Positions 37,440 through 46,890 of a stretch of 64,000 nt of DNA are shown piece after piece (within the stretch, counting starts at the first letter, position 1; every line of letters starts with the position of its first letter). The translations under genes and the position numbers were made by a program. The notes beneath the pieces were generated by a model. It saw only the letters and a program-made list of their open reading frames with translations, ran no database searches and was not told the DNA's origin. The DNA comes from Methylobacter marinus A45 (GTDB lineage Bacteria > Pseudomonadota > Gammaproteobacteria > Methylococcales > Methylomonadaceae), in assembly GCF_000383855.1 (NCBI RefSeq), contig NZ_KB912877.1, positions 2,468,732 to 2,532,731 on the forward strand, read 5' to 3'.

Positions 37440-38277
37440 TTTGGCGGATGGATTTCACAGTGGCTGGCAAAGTTGATCATTCGATGTCCCGATTGATTGG
37501 ATGGAGGGTGTCGATTCCAGCGATATGTGCAGAGCGAATCCAGGCCGGCGCCATGTAAGCGATAGGGATCTGGCGCAGGTGCGGGTTTCGATGTCGGCTG
37601 GACTTGGGATGCATGCGGACTGATTAAGCCTCATGGGAAACAGCAGCTTTTGATCAGGGATGATTTTTGGCAGTATTTGCCAGGCAAGCGGTCTTGCCGG
37701 AGGTAAATATTGAGTGGCCATGACGGGGTTTTTATCTCCACTTCATGCCTTTGCAGGCTGTGTCTTAGCATTTAGCGTAAGCTCTTATAATTATTATCCA
37801 GTGTAAGCAATTTACACTGTTTCTTGTAATTCTAGCTCAGCTTGATGCTTTATTGAAATATAGTTTGATGTGCGCTGTAAATGAACCGACGGCCGGACGC
37901 TGTGTGCTTGTTTGTCTATAAGGTCATTAATAGATTAAGGCCGTCAGTTATTTTCAAATTGAACTTGATAAGCCTTTATTTCCTCTAAGAAGAATTTTCG
38001 GCTATCAGTCAATAAGATAGCTTATTCCGGAAGTGATCTTGTAGGGCTGTTGTCAGGCGCAATCAAGCGCGTGTAAAGTGGCCGGTTTCTGCTTCATATA
38101 GCTGATGCTGTTCCGACCTTACAAATCTTCTAAACTGCAACAGGGTATGCAGCCCCATGGGGAGCCAAGAGGAATCTATAAGGTTCGTCGGTAATCAATG
38201 GATAAAAAAGGGCGTTTTGATTCTATGTAAAATCATATAGAATTCCAGCGTTAAATTATTATAGTGTGGAGAGTTTG
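37440..38277. other. Intergenic region upstream of def
   Basis: About 840 bp. One 88-codon ORF on the minus strand (37455-37721) has no family features, and I do not support it. The only distinct element is a perfect 8-bp palindrome, CAGTGTAA / TTACACTG, at 37799-37819. The left part should contain the promoter of the PstS-porin-GGDEF/EAL operon and the right part that of def. Confidence 0.5.
37799..37819. promoter_or_regulatory. Operator-like palindrome
   Basis: A perfect inverted repeat CAGTGTAA-gcaat-TTACACTG lies in AT-rich DNA about 360 bp upstream of the PstS-like gene and 460 bp before def. The symmetry and size (8-5-8) fit a dimeric regulator site. No T run follows on either strand, so it is not a terminator. 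Confidence 0.4.
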
Positions 38278-38784
38278 TTGAGTATTTTAACTATCCTCGA
38301 GTTTCCGGATGAGCGGCTACGCAAGAAAGCCGTCGCTGTCAAAACGGTCGACGATCAGATCAAAAAAATAGTCGATGATATGCTTGAGACGATGTATGAG
38401 TCACATGGCGTGGGTCTGGCCGCTACCCAGGTGAACGTGCATCAGCGGATTGTCGTTATTGATGTCAGTGAAGAAAAGAATCAGCCGCTATTTCTCATTA
38501 ATCCAGAAATTATTGAAAAAGATGGTGTAGAGGAGTCCGAAGAAGGCTGCCTTTCCGTGCCCGGCTTTTTTGAAAAAGTAAAACGGGCCGAGCATATCCG
38601 GGTAAGAGCCTTGAACCGGGACGGTCAGCAGTTTGAGTTTGAAGCCAGGGATTTGCTGGCCGTATGCGTACAGCATGAACTGGATCACTTGGATGGCAAA
38701 CTGTTTGTCGATTATATTTCGCCGCTAAAGCGGCAGCGCATCAAGAAAAAGCTTGAGAAAATACATAAAATGGAACTTAGCTGA
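38278..38784 (+). CDS. def: Peptide deformylase
   Basis: 168 aa. All three metal/active-site motifs are present: [16 protein letters not shown] and QHELDHLDG. It removes the formyl group from nascent proteins. The start is TTG at 38278 ([17 protein letters not shown]), because a GGAG sits 6 nt upstream and the N-terminus then matches the family; the longer GTG start adds MESL. It forms an operon with fmt (2 nt downstream) and rsmB. Confidence 0.95.
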   Translation: MSILTILEFPDERLRKKAVAVKTVDDQIKKIVDDMLETMYESHGVGLAATQVNVHQRIVVIDVSEEKNQPLFLINPEIIEKDGVEESEEGCLSVPGFFEKVKRAEHIRVRALNRDGQQFEFEARDLLAVCVQHELDHLDGKLFVDYISPLKRQRIKKKLEKIHKMELS

Positions 38785-38786
38785 TC

Positions 38787-39713
38787 ATGAAGATTATTTT
38801 TGCCGGTACGCCCGAGTTTGCCGTGCCAACCCTGCAGATGCTGTTGGACTCGGAGCATGAGGTTTGCGCCGTTTATACGCAGCCCGACCGTCCCGCCGGC
38901 AGAGGACGCAAATTGCACCCGAGCCCTGTCAAGGAACTGGCCCTAAAAGCCGGTGTTCCGGTTTTTCAGCCGAATACACTGAAGACTGACGAGGATTTGC
39001 GCCAAATTGCCTCATTTAACGCCGATCTTATGGTTGTTGTCGCCTATGGCGTGATTTTAACGCAAGCTGTGCTCGACGTGCCGCACCTGGGGTGCATCAA
39101 TGTGCATGGTTCATTGCTGCCGCGCTGGCGCGGGGCGGCGCCTATTCAGCGTGCCATTATGGCGGGTGATGAAAAGACCGGCGTGACGATCATGCGGATG
39201 GTGCGAAAACTCGATGCCGGCGATATGCTGCATAAGGAAGAATGCCTGATCGGTCCTGACGATACAGCCAGCGATTTGCATGACAAGCTGGCGCAGCTGG
39301 GCGCAGTTGGCCTAGCTAAAGTGCTGGAGCAGATAAAGAGCGGAACCGTGCGCGCGGAAAAGCAGGATGAAGCCCTGGTGACGTATGCCGAAAAACTGGA
39401 AAAAAGCGAGGCGGTCCTGGACTGGACGCAACCGGCCGAGCACTTGGCCAGGAAAGTCCGAGGCTTGAATGCCTGGCCGGTCGCGCAGACCCTTTACCGG
39501 GGTGAAGTGTTGCGTATCTGGCGGGCCGAAGCCATCAATGCCGATACCGCCGGCGCAGAGCCTGGCCGCGTGCGTTGCATCAATAAGACGCTGGATGTCG
39601 TTACCGGCAAAGGCGTGCTGCGGTTGCATGAAGTGCAGTTGCCGGGCGGGAAGCGCATGGACGTTCAGGCTTTCCTGAATGCCCATGATGTCGATGCATT
39701 GAAGTTAGGTTGA
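38787..39713 (+). CDS. fmt: Methionyl-tRNA formyltransferase
   Basis: 308 aa. The formyltransferase domain opens with IIFAGTPEFAVPTLQMLL and contains the catalytic HGSLLPRWRGAAPIQRA, with Asn, His and Asp nearby (INVHGS, LDAGDM). The C-terminal tRNA-binding barrel covers VRGLNAWPVAQT onward. It formylates initiator Met-tRNA using 10-formyl-tetrahydrofolate. Its place after def and before rsmB is conserved. Confidence 0.97.
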   Translation: MKIIFAGTPEFAVPTLQMLLDSEHEVCAVYTQPDRPAGRGRKLHPSPVKELALKAGVPVFQPNTLKTDEDLRQIASFNADLMVVVAYGVILTQAVLDVPHLGCINVHGSLLPRWRGAAPIQRAIMAGDEKTGVTIMRMVRKLDAGDMLHKEECLIGPDDTASDLHDKLAQLGAVGLAKVLEQIKSGTVRAEKQDEALVTYAEKLEKSEAVLDWTQPAEHLARKVRGLNAWPVAQTLYRGEVLRIWRAEAINADTAGAEPGRVRCINKTLDVVTGKGVLRLHEVQLPGGKRMDVQAFLNAHDVDALKLG

Positions 39714-39719
39714 TCGCCA

Positions 39720-41006
39720 GTGAATTCTAGATTGGTCGCCGCCCGGGTGCTGTCCCGGGTATTGCAGAACGGGCAGTCCTTAACGGCGGCGCTGGATAAT
39801 GTCGTACCCGCCGTTGACGCCGTTAAGGATAGGGCGTTCGTGCAGGCGCTCTGTTACGGCGTATGCCGTTACTATCATCGGCTGGATTTTATCTTGAGCC
39901 AGCTGCTCGATAAGCCGCTGAAGGATGTTGAGGTCAAGTCACTGATTTTGATCGGCTTGTATCAGCTGCAGTTCATGCGGGTCAAACCTCATGCCGCCGT
40001 ATCCGAAACCGTTGCCGCCGCGCGAAAAAAACCATGGGCTAAGTCATTGGTCAATGCGGTGCTCAGGAATTATCAGCGGGAGCAGGAGCGCATCGAGCAG
40101 CAAGCCGATCAGGAACCTTCGGCGGCTGTCAGCCACCCTCGCTGGCTTATTGACCAGATCCGGCAGGATTGGCCTCAGCAGTCCGCGCAATTATTTCTCG
40201 AAAACAACCGTCAGCCGCCGATGGTCTTGCGCGTCAATCAGGCGAGAGCCAGCCGCGAACAGTACCTGCGTCAATTGGCCGAGCACGATATCGGCGCGAC
40301 ACCGGTGGCATTCTGCGCATCGGCCATTATGCTCGATAAGCCGGTTTCGGTCGACATGTTGCCCGGTTTCGACCAGGGATTGGTTTCGGTGCAGGACACT
40401 GCCGCGCAATTAGCGGCTCAATTGCTCGATGTCAGAGCGGGGCAGCGGGTGCTTGATGTGTGCGCGGCACCGGGCGGCAAAGCCGCGCATATTCTTGAAA
40501 GCCAGCCTCAGCTGAACGAGTTGGTGGCTGTTGATATCGACGCAGCGCGTATGCAGCGGGTCAATGAAAACCTACAGCGGCTGAAACTGGAAGCCAGATT
40601 GCTGGTGGGGGATGCGGCAGCTCCCGAAACCTGGTGGGACGGCATGCCGTTTGATCGGATTTTGCTGGATGCTCCGTGTTCGGCCTTGGGCGTTATCCGT
40701 CGCCATCCTGATATTAAGCTGTTGCGCAGGGACGAGGATATTGCACAGCTACAGGCACTGCAAAAAAATATTTTAAGCGTGGTTTGGCCGCTTTTAGCAA
40801 CCGGCGGGATATTGCTCTATGCCACTTGTTCTGTCTTAAAACGGGAAAATGAGCTGCAGATCCAAGCTTTTCTAGCCGAGCACAGCGATGCGGCACAGGT
40901 GCCCATAGATGCGGGGTGGGGTTCTCCCAGGGAATTCGGACGGCAGATTTTTACCGGGGAATCTGCAATGGACGGTTTTTATTATGCCCGAATCGTTAAG
41001 CAATAA
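39720..41006 (+). CDS. rsmB: 16S rRNA (cytosine967-C5)-methyltransferase RsmB
   Basis: 428 aa, GTG start. The N-terminal NusB-like RNA-binding domain (RALCYGVCRYYHRLDFIL) is followed by a methyltransferase domain. RVLDVCAAPGGKAAHIL binds SAM, LLDAPCSALGVIRRHPD carries one catalytic Cys, and LLYATCSVLKREN carries the second. It makes m5C967 in 16S rRNA. It overlaps the DUF4390 gene by 23 nt. Confidence 0.96.
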   Translation: MNSRLVAARVLSRVLQNGQSLTAALDNVVPAVDAVKDRAFVQALCYGVCRYYHRLDFILSQLLDKPLKDVEVKSLILIGLYQLQFMRVKPHAAVSETVAAARKKPWAKSLVNAVLRNYQREQERIEQQADQEPSAAVSHPRWLIDQIRQDWPQQSAQLFLENNRQPPMVLRVNQARASREQYLRQLAEHDIGATPVAFCASAIMLDKPVSVDMLPGFDQGLVSVQDTAAQLAAQLLDVRAGQRVLDVCAAPGGKAAHILESQPQLNELVAVDIDAARMQRVNENLQRLKLEARLLVGDAAAPETWWDGMPFDRILLDAPCSALGVIRRHPDIKLLRRDEDIAQLQALQKNILSVVWPLLATGGILLYATCSVLKRENELQIQAFLAEHSDAAQVPIDAGWGSPREFGRQIFTGESAMDGFYYARIVKQ

Positions 41007-41568
41007 ATCCCGCTTGTGGCTTGCCTGCCTGTTGTGTTTGTTGACATGGCTATGGCCGTTCGTTGCTGATGCCGATGAATTTGCGGTAAGCGTCAAAAAG
41101 GCAGAGATGGTTTTGCGGGACGAGCGCTATTTTTTGTCAGCGGATATCGACTACCAGCTCAGCGATAGAGCCAGGGAAGCATTGCAAAATGGCATTCCTT
41201 TATTCTGGACGGTGCAGGTGCAAGTGCTGCGCCACCGCGATTATCTCTGGAATAAAAAACTGCTTGAGAAAGAGATCCGTTATCGCATTCAGTACCATGC
41301 TTTATTGAATATGTATCGGGTCAGGAACGAAAGCAGCAAGACAGTCTATAATTTTTCCACATTGTCCACGGCCCTGGATATGATGTCGGCAATACGCAAT
41401 GTGCCGATCATGGATAAAGCGGATCTTGCTCAGGATGCCCATTATATCGGGGGCGTGAAAGTCATCTTCGATCGCGACGCGCTGCCTTTGCCGTTACGGC
41501 CGATCGCCTATATTAATCCTCAATGGTATTTGTCCAGTGACTGGTATTTATGGTCCCTGAAAGAATAA
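40984..41568 (+). CDS. DUF4390 domain exported protein
   Basis: 194 aa from MPESLSNKSRLW, with a signal peptide LACLLCLLTWLWPFVADA. The mature part (FAVSVKKAEMVLRDERYFLS, DYLWNKKLLEKEIRYRIQYH, RPIAYINPQWYLSSDWY) is the DUF4390 family. It is found between rsmB and an NtrY-like kinase gene in many gammaproteobacteria. The function is unknown, but the 23-nt and 19-nt overlaps with its neighbours suggest a link to the kinase as an envelope component. Confidence 0.88.
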   Translation: MPESLSNKSRLWLACLLCLLTWLWPFVADADEFAVSVKKAEMVLRDERYFLSADIDYQLSDRAREALQNGIPLFWTVQVQVLRHRDYLWNKKLLEKEIRYRIQYHALLNMYRVRNESSKTVYNFSTLSTALDMMSAIRNVPIMDKADLAQDAHYIGGVKVIFDRDALPLPLRPIAYINPQWYLSSDWYLWSLKE

Positions 41569-43691
41569 AACCCCCTGTCAGTCTGTCTGTTCTAGTCCTG
41601 TTCGGCCTCATTCTGCTGTCACTGCAACTGATGAGCTCGGCAACCCAGGAATCATCGCAATTGAGCGAAATGTATTCCTGGCTGCTTTTGGTCAATGCCC
41701 TGGGATCAGTGGTGTTGCTGGGGCTGGTCGGAGCCAATATTTATTCGTTGACCCGGCAGTTAAAAAAACGCGAAGCGGGCTCAAGGCTGACCACCCGCAT
41801 GGTATCGCTGTTTGTGGTGTTGTCCTTGGTGCCTGCGGCCATCGTGTTTTATTTTTCCATGCAGTTTCTGCATCAGGGCATAGACAGCTGGTTTAATGTC
41901 GAAATCGACAAGGCCATGGAGGATTCGCTGGAGCTTAGCCAGGCTTCGCTGGACCAGCGTATGCGATGGCATTTAAGGCAAACGCAGCAATTGACCGACA
42001 GATTGAAAGATGCCTCGGAAAGTCTGGCTACACTGGAAATAGAGAATCTGCGCGAGCTTTCGGAAGCATCCGAAATGACGCTGTTTTCTCGCCAAGGCAG
42101 GATTATTGCTTCGAGCAGCATTAACCCCGGCGATATTTTGCCGAGCCTGCCGGATGAGCATGTTTGGCTGCGGCTGAGGCAGCATACGGAATATGTCGCC
42201 TTGGCGCCGGTGCATGAGGATCAGTTAATGATCCGTGTTATTGTCACTGTTCAGGCGGAAGATCCGCAATATCTGCAGGCCTTGTATCCTGTGCCGGTCA
42301 GAATCGCCGATCTGGCCGATTCGGTGGAATTTGCCTTTGTGCGTTATCAGGAAATGCACTTTCTAAGGGATTCATTAAAATTAAGCTTCTCTCTGGCATT
42401 GTCGCTGGTTTTGCTGATGAGTTTGCTGGCGGCTATCTGGGTGGCCTTTATCAGCATCCGTAATATTATCGCGCCGGTAAAAGAACTTGTTAAAGGCACG
42501 CAGGCTGTGGCGTCGGGTCACTACGACCAGCAATTGCCGGTTATCGTGCAGGATGATCTGGGGTTTCTGGTGGAGTCGTTCAATGAGATGACCCTTCGCA
42601 TTGCCAGGGCCAGGGATGAAACCAGGCTGGCCAGTCTCGAAGTTGAAAATCAGCGGGCTTATCTGGAAACGATTCTGGCAAATTTGACGGCGGGCGTCAT
42701 CAGTTTTGATGCGCGGTATAAAATCCGTACGGTCAATCAGGCCGCTTACAGAATCTTTCATATTCCTGTCAGTTATTTTATCGGGCAGACCTTATCGGAT
42801 ATCGCGCACGGCTATGCCGAACTGGCCGAGCCTTTAAAAGTGATTCAGCGCTTTCTGGAGCAGGCGGATGACATCTGGCAGCACCGGATTGCCTTTTTAG
42901 GTCAGAATGGCCGGCGGGAGCTATTATGCCGGGGCACGCCTCTTTTTTCCCAGGAAGGCCGGCGGGTGGGAGCGGTTGTGGTTTTCGATGATGTAACCGA
43001 TTTGATACAGGCGCAGAAGAATGCGGCGTGGGGCGAGGTGGCCCGGCGCTTGGCGCATGAAATCAAGAATCCGTTGACGCCGATACAGTTGTCGGCAGAA
43101 CGGTTGCAGCATAAACTGGCCGACAAATTAGCCGCCGCTGACGCGGATATGCTGCAGCGTTCCACGCGAACCATCGTGCAGCAGGTTGAAGCGATGAAGG
43201 AAATGGTGGATGATTTCTCGGAGTATGCCAAGCCTTCCAAGAAGCAGACGGCGGTTATTGATTTATCCGGTTTAGTACAGGAGGTGCTGGCGCTTTACGC
43301 GGTTCAGTCGGGCGTCAAGTTTAACGTCGATTATGACCAGGGCTCACTGATGACTAAGGGCGACCCGGTCAATATCAGACAGGTCTTGCATAATCTGATA
43401 AAAAATGCCCTGGAAGCGATCGATGCAAAAGGCCAGGTTGACATAAGCCTGCACCGGTTGCGGAAGAACAATAGCGATTTTATTGAAATTGCGCTCTATG
43501 ATGATGGACCCGGCATCAAGGATGATCAGATTGAGAAGATTTTTGAACCCTATGTGACAACTAAAGCCAAAGGAACAGGCCTGGGGTTGGCCATTGTCAA
43601 AAAAATAATTGAAGAACATGGCGGCGCCATATGGGTCGACGCCAGTCGCAAAGTCGGGGCGGGTTTTATAATCCAGTTGCCCGCTAATTAA
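41550..43691 (+). CDS. NtrY-like membrane sensor histidine kinase
   Basis: 713 aa. N-terminal helices (VLVLFGLILLSLQLM, LLLVNALGSVVLLGLVG, MVSLFVVLSLVPAAIVFYF) precede a periplasmic sensor segment. A further helix (LSLVLLMSLLAAIWVAFI) leads to HAMP and PAS. The kinase core has the H-box RLAHEIKNPLTPIQLSAERL, the N-box HNLIKNALEAI, and G-boxes DDGPGIKDDQIEKIFEPYV and KGTGLGLAIV. It should phosphorylate the downstream NtrX-like regulator, encoded 23 nt later. Confidence 0.93.
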   Translation: MVPERIKPPVSLSVLVLFGLILLSLQLMSSATQESSQLSEMYSWLLLVNALGSVVLLGLVGANIYSLTRQLKKREAGSRLTTRMVSLFVVLSLVPAAIVFYFSMQFLHQGIDSWFNVEIDKAMEDSLELSQASLDQRMRWHLRQTQQLTDRLKDASESLATLEIENLRELSEASEMTLFSRQGRIIASSSINPGDILPSLPDEHVWLRLRQHTEYVALAPVHEDQLMIRVIVTVQAEDPQYLQALYPVPVRIADLADSVEFAFVRYQEMHFLRDSLKLSFSLALSLVLLMSLLAAIWVAFISIRNIIAPVKELVKGTQAVASGHYDQQLPVIVQDDLGFLVESFNEMTLRIARARDETRLASLEVENQRAYLETILANLTAGVISFDARYKIRTVNQAAYRIFHIPVSYFIGQTLSDIAHGYAELAEPLKVIQRFLEQADDIWQHRIAFLGQNGRRELLCRGTPLFSQEGRRVGAVVVFDDVTDLIQAQKNAAWGEVARRLAHEIKNPLTPIQLSAERLQHKLADKLAAADADMLQRSTRTIVQQVEAMKEMVDDFSEYAKPSKKQTAVIDLSGLVQEVLALYAVQSGVKFNVDYDQGSLMTKGDPVNIRQVLHNLIKNALEAIDAKGQVDISLHRLRKNNSDFIEIALYDDGPGIKDDQIEKIFEPYVTTKAKGTGLGLAIVKKIIEEHGGAIWVDASRKVGAGFIIQLPAN

Positions 43692-43714
43692 AAATATTAG
43701 ACTGTCTCAACAAT

Positions 43715-45076
43715 ATGAATACAAATATATCTCGTATATTAGTCGTGGATGACGAGCCGGATATTCGCCGGCTGGTATGCGAAATTCTCGAAGATGAAGG
43801 TTATCAGGTCGCCATGGCCGAAAACGCCAGCGAAGCCCGGGAGCTAAAAAAGATTAACGATCCGAATCTGATTCTGCTTGATATCTGGATGCCGGACAGT
43901 GATGGCATTACGCTGCTGAAAGAATGGGTTGTCGAGGACGAGGCGCTTTGCCCCGTGGTCATGATGTCCGGGCACGGTTCGGTGGAGGCGGCGGTCGAGG
44001 CAACACGCCTGGGCGCTTATGATTTTCTGGAAAAACCGTTGTCTTTGGCAAAGCTTTTACTGATTGTCGAAAGAGCCCTGGAAGCCAGCAACCTGCAAAA
44101 AGAAAATGCCGGGCTCAAGCAGCAGTTGATCACTGATATCGAGCCAGTCGGCAAGAGCGCTGCCGTGGCCAGGACCAAGGATCAACTAAAGCGCTTGGCG
44201 CAGCATGAGGCGCGCGTGCTGTTTGTCGGTGAGGCGGGCGTCGGCAAGGAAATGTATGCGCGCTATTTGCACAATAACAGTGCCCATCGGCATGGGCCTT
44301 TTATTGATGTGGCGGTGGGTAGCATATCACCGGAAAATTCGGCAGTGGAGTTTTTTGGCAAGGAAGATACTGGTAAAATTTATCCGGGGCTATTGGAACG
44401 GGCCCATAACGGGACGCTGTTTTTGGGCGAAATCGGTGGTATGGATAAGGAAACGCAACTCAGACTGCTCAGCGCCCTGGAGTCCAGTTCGTTTTTACGG
44501 GTAGGCGGCAGTCAGGCGGTTCGCGTCGATGTCAGAGTGGTTGCCTCTACCCGGATTGCGCTGGATGAAGAGGTTAAGGCGGGGCGTTTTCGACAGGATT
44601 TATATTATCTGCTCAATGAAGTCACGCTCGAGATTCCGCCGCTCCGCGAACACAGCGAGGATGTGCCGGCATTGTTGAGCTTCTATGTCGATTATTTTGT
44701 TAATCAGGACAAACTGCCGTTTCGGCGGTTTTCCATCGCCGCGCAGAATTTCCTGCGCAATTACAGCTGGCGCGGCAATATCCGGGAACTGAAAAATCTG
44801 GTACAGCGGCTTATGATTCTGGGAGTCGGGGAAGACATAGAACTGGAGGAGGTCAAACTGGCACTGGGCTCTGTGGTCAGCGATGTCTATACCTCTTCAT
44901 CAGTTCCTGAATTTTTTAACCTGCCTTTGAAAGAAGCCAGGGATCATTTTGAAAAGGCCTATTTGGAATATCATTTCGAAAAAAATGGCGGCAGTGTGGC
45001 AAAGTTAGCCGCTGCCGTGGGCATGGAGCGCACGCATCTGTATCGAAAATTGCATTCGTTAAATATTAAACTATGA
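43715..45076 (+). CDS. NtrX-like response regulator with degenerate AAA+ domain
   Basis: 453 aa. The receiver domain has the phosphoacceptor Asp56 (LILLDIWMP). The AAA+ domain has Walker A GEAGVGKE (about 172-179). The GAFTGA loop, which normally contacts sigma-54, is replaced by a short EDTGKI segment after VEFFGK. Walker B reads TLFLGEIGG (about 234-242), with Gly in place of the Mg-coordinating Asp. The C-terminal Fis-type helix-turn-helix is intact (SVAKLAAAVGMERTHLYRKL). Loss of GAFTGA is usual in NtrX, so it probably regulates sigma-70 promoters. The Walker B change further suggests ATP hydrolysis is impaired. Confidence 0.92.
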   Translation: MNTNISRILVVDDEPDIRRLVCEILEDEGYQVAMAENASEARELKKINDPNLILLDIWMPDSDGITLLKEWVVEDEALCPVVMMSGHGSVEAAVEATRLGAYDFLEKPLSLAKLLLIVERALEASNLQKENAGLKQQLITDIEPVGKSAAVARTKDQLKRLAQHEARVLFVGEAGVGKEMYARYLHNNSAHRHGPFIDVAVGSISPENSAVEFFGKEDTGKIYPGLLERAHNGTLFLGEIGGMDKETQLRLLSALESSSFLRVGGSQAVRVDVRVVASTRIALDEEVKAGRFRQDLYYLLNEVTLEIPPLREHSEDVPALLSFYVDYFVNQDKLPFRRFSIAAQNFLRNYSWRGNIRELKNLVQRLMILGVGEDIELEEVKLALGSVVSDVYTSSSVPEFFNLPLKEARDHFEKAYLEYHFEKNGGSVAKLAAAVGMERTHLYRKLHSLNIKL

Positions 45077-45133
45077 GTAACCTCAACGATTTGTTATCAT
45101 ATGTGGTTAATACGCTTGGAATAGTAAATAAAC

Positions 45134-45162
45134 TTGAAAAGTTTATTGGCGTTTAGTAGAAT
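45134..45162 (+). promoter_or_regulatory. Sigma-70 promoter for rplM-rpsI
   Basis: A -35 TTGAAA (45134-45139) and a -10 TAGAAT (45157-45162) are separated by exactly 17 bp. Transcription would start near 45170, giving a leader of about 35 nt before rplM. The location between ntrX and rplM fits. Confidence 0.75.
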
Positions 45163-45205
45163 TCTCGCTCTTTTATTGGGCCTTTAACAGAAAGACTAAG
45201 TAACG

Positions 45206-45634
45206 ATGAAAACATTTAGTGCAAAGCCAGCAGAAGTTAAGCGCGATTGGTACGTAGTTGATGCGGAAGGGAAGACGCTGGGACGTCTTGCTTCTGAAAT
45301 TGCGCGTCGTCTTCGCGGTAAACACAAACCAGAATATACACCGCATGTTGATACCGGCGATTACATTATTGTAGTCAATGCAGAAAAAATAGGCGTTACC
45401 GGCAATAAAGAAAAAGATAAGTTGTATCAACACCATACGGGTTATGTCGGTAATTTGAAAACCGTTAGTCTAGGCAAATTAAGAAAAACCTTCCCTGATC
45501 GTATTCTCAATACCGCGGTTAAAGGAATGTTACCTAACAATCCACTGGGTCGTGCAATGTTCAAGAAATTGAAAGTTTATGCAGGTCCCGAACACGATCA
45601 TCAGGCTCAACAGCCAAAAGTTTTAGAATTATAA
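45206..45634 (+). CDS. rplM: 50S ribosomal protein L13
   Basis: 142 aa, canonical size. Family signatures are [38 protein letters not shown], and [20 protein letters not shown]. An early-assembly protein of the large subunit. It is cotranscribed with rpsI, which starts 11 nt downstream. The leader may bind L13 for autoregulation as in E. coli; this is not tested here. Confidence 0.98.
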   Translation: MKTFSAKPAEVKRDWYVVDAEGKTLGRLASEIARRLRGKHKPEYTPHVDTGDYIIVVNAEKIGVTGNKEKDKLYQHHTGYVGNLKTVSLGKLRKTFPDRILNTAVKGMLPNNPLGRAMFKKLKVYAGPEHDHQAQQPKVLEL

Positions 45635-45645
45635 GCGGGTAGACC

Positions 45646-46038
45646 ATGGCAGCAGCTCAGTATTATGGAACAGGCCGTCGTAAAAGTGCAGTAGCGCGCG
45701 TTTACGCAACAACAGGCACTGGAAAAATCACTATTAACAACGTCAGCATCGAAACATACTTTGGTCGTAAAACCGATCAGATGGTTTCCCGTCAGCCGCT
45801 GGAATGCGTCGATATGGAAAGTAAGTTCGATGTTAACGTGATTGTTAAAGGCGGAGGCCCTTCCGGTCAGGCTGGTGCTATTCGTCACGGTCTGACGCGT
45901 GCATTGATGGAATACGATGAGGCATTGCGTCCAGCCCTTAGAAAAGCAGGATTTGTCACACGCGATTCACGTGTGGTAGAGCGTAAGAAAGTGGGCCTCC
46001 ATAAAGCCAGAAAACGTCCACAATACTCAAAACGCTAA
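45646..46038 (+). CDS. rpsI: 30S ribosomal protein S9
   Basis: 130 aa. The signatures are [21 protein letters not shown] and [19 protein letters not shown]. The basic C-terminal tail [11 protein letters not shown] reaches the ribosomal P site. Second gene of the rplM-rpsI operon; a terminator follows. Confidence 0.98.
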   Translation: MAAAQYYGTGRRKSAVARVYATTGTGKITINNVSIETYFGRKTDQMVSRQPLECVDMESKFDVNVIVKGGGPSGQAGAIRHGLTRALMEYDEALRPALRKAGFVTRDSRVVERKKVGLHKARKRPQYSKR

Positions 46039-46078
46039 TATGTACTTTATGTATAACTGAGGTTATACATTCAGATAA

Positions 46079-46120
46079 GAAAGGGTCGCATTCATCCTTG
46101 AGTGCCGCCCTTTTTTTTTA
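46079..46120 (+). terminator. Terminator of rplM-rpsI
   Basis: AAGGGTCGCA (46081-46090) pairs with TGCCGCCCTT across a loop of about 12 nt, with one mismatch and one G-U pair. A run of nine to ten T follows. It lies about 40 nt after the rpsI stop. Confidence 0.88.
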
Positions 46121-46155
46121 TTAAGTTTTTTGGAATCTCCTAATCAGGGGATTAT

Positions 46156-46890
46156 ATGAAAATATCCGTTATTGTTCCTGTACATAATGAAGAGGAAAAT
46201 ATCCTCTTTTTAATTGAAGAGATCGTTAAGGCCATGAGGGCTGCGCAGGCATATGAAATTATCTATGTCGATGATGGCAGTAACGATAATACGGCGACAG
46301 TTTTACGGCACGCGCTTCAAAAGACCAAATCGCTAAGAGTCATCCGGCACGAGCGAAGTTATGGCCAAAGTACGGCCATTTATACAGGGGTCAAAGCTGC
46401 GAATTACTCCTGCATAGCGACTTTGGACGGTGATGGCCAAAATGACCCGGCTGATATTCCGCGTTTGTATGAAGTATTCATGCGGCAAAGCAAACGCCTG
46501 GGCAACTTATGGATGGTGGTAGGGTGGCGTAGGAAACGTCATGATTCTGCCTGGCGACTGTTTTCCTCCAGGGCGGCCAATACCGTACGGTCTCGCCTGC
46601 TGGGCGATAATACACCCGATACAGGATGTGGCCTTAAACTGTTTTTAAGAGATAAATTCCTTCTGCTGCCTTATTTCGATCACATGCATCGCTTTTTGCC
46701 GGCTTTAATCCTGCGGGCCGGAGGGCAGGTCATCTCCGAACCGGTCAATCATCGGCCACGAATGGCCGGCTATTCAAAATACGGTACTTTAGACCGGCTC
46801 TGGGTGGGCATTACAGATTTGTTAGGCGTTATGTGGTTAAAGCGACGGATGAAGTTACCCGTAATAAAGGAGAGCGAAAATGGATACTGA
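46156..46890 (+). CDS. GT2-family glycosyltransferase (polyprenyl-phosphate sugar transferase-like)
   Basis: 244 aa GT-A fold. SVIVPVHNEEENILFLIEEI opens the domain, YVDDGSNDNT binds nucleotide, and ATLDGDGQNDP carries the DxD metal site. GCGLKLFLRDKFLLLPYFDH follows. The C-terminus holds at most one membrane-associated helix (ITDLLGVMWLKRRM), shorter than ArnC. It likely moves a sugar to undecaprenyl phosphate. It overlaps the LAB_N gene by 11 nt and precedes a GT39 enzyme: a lipid-sugar module. Confidence 0.9.
   Translation: MKISVIVPVHNEEENILFLIEEIVKAMRAAQAYEIIYVDDGSNDNTATVLRHALQKTKSLRVIRHERSYGQSTAIYTGVKAANYSCIATLDGDGQNDPADIPRLYEVFMRQSKRLGNLWMVVGWRRKRHDSAWRLFSSRAANTVRSRLLGDNTPDTGCGLKLFLRDKFLLLPYFDHMHRFLPALILRAGGQVISEPVNHRPRMAGYSKYGTLDRLWVGITDLLGVMWLKRRMKLPVIKESENGY

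Noticed and set aside
37455-37721. 88-codon ORF on the minus strand
   Set aside because: It has no recognised motif, signal peptide or convincing ribosome binding site, and lies in a probable promoter region.
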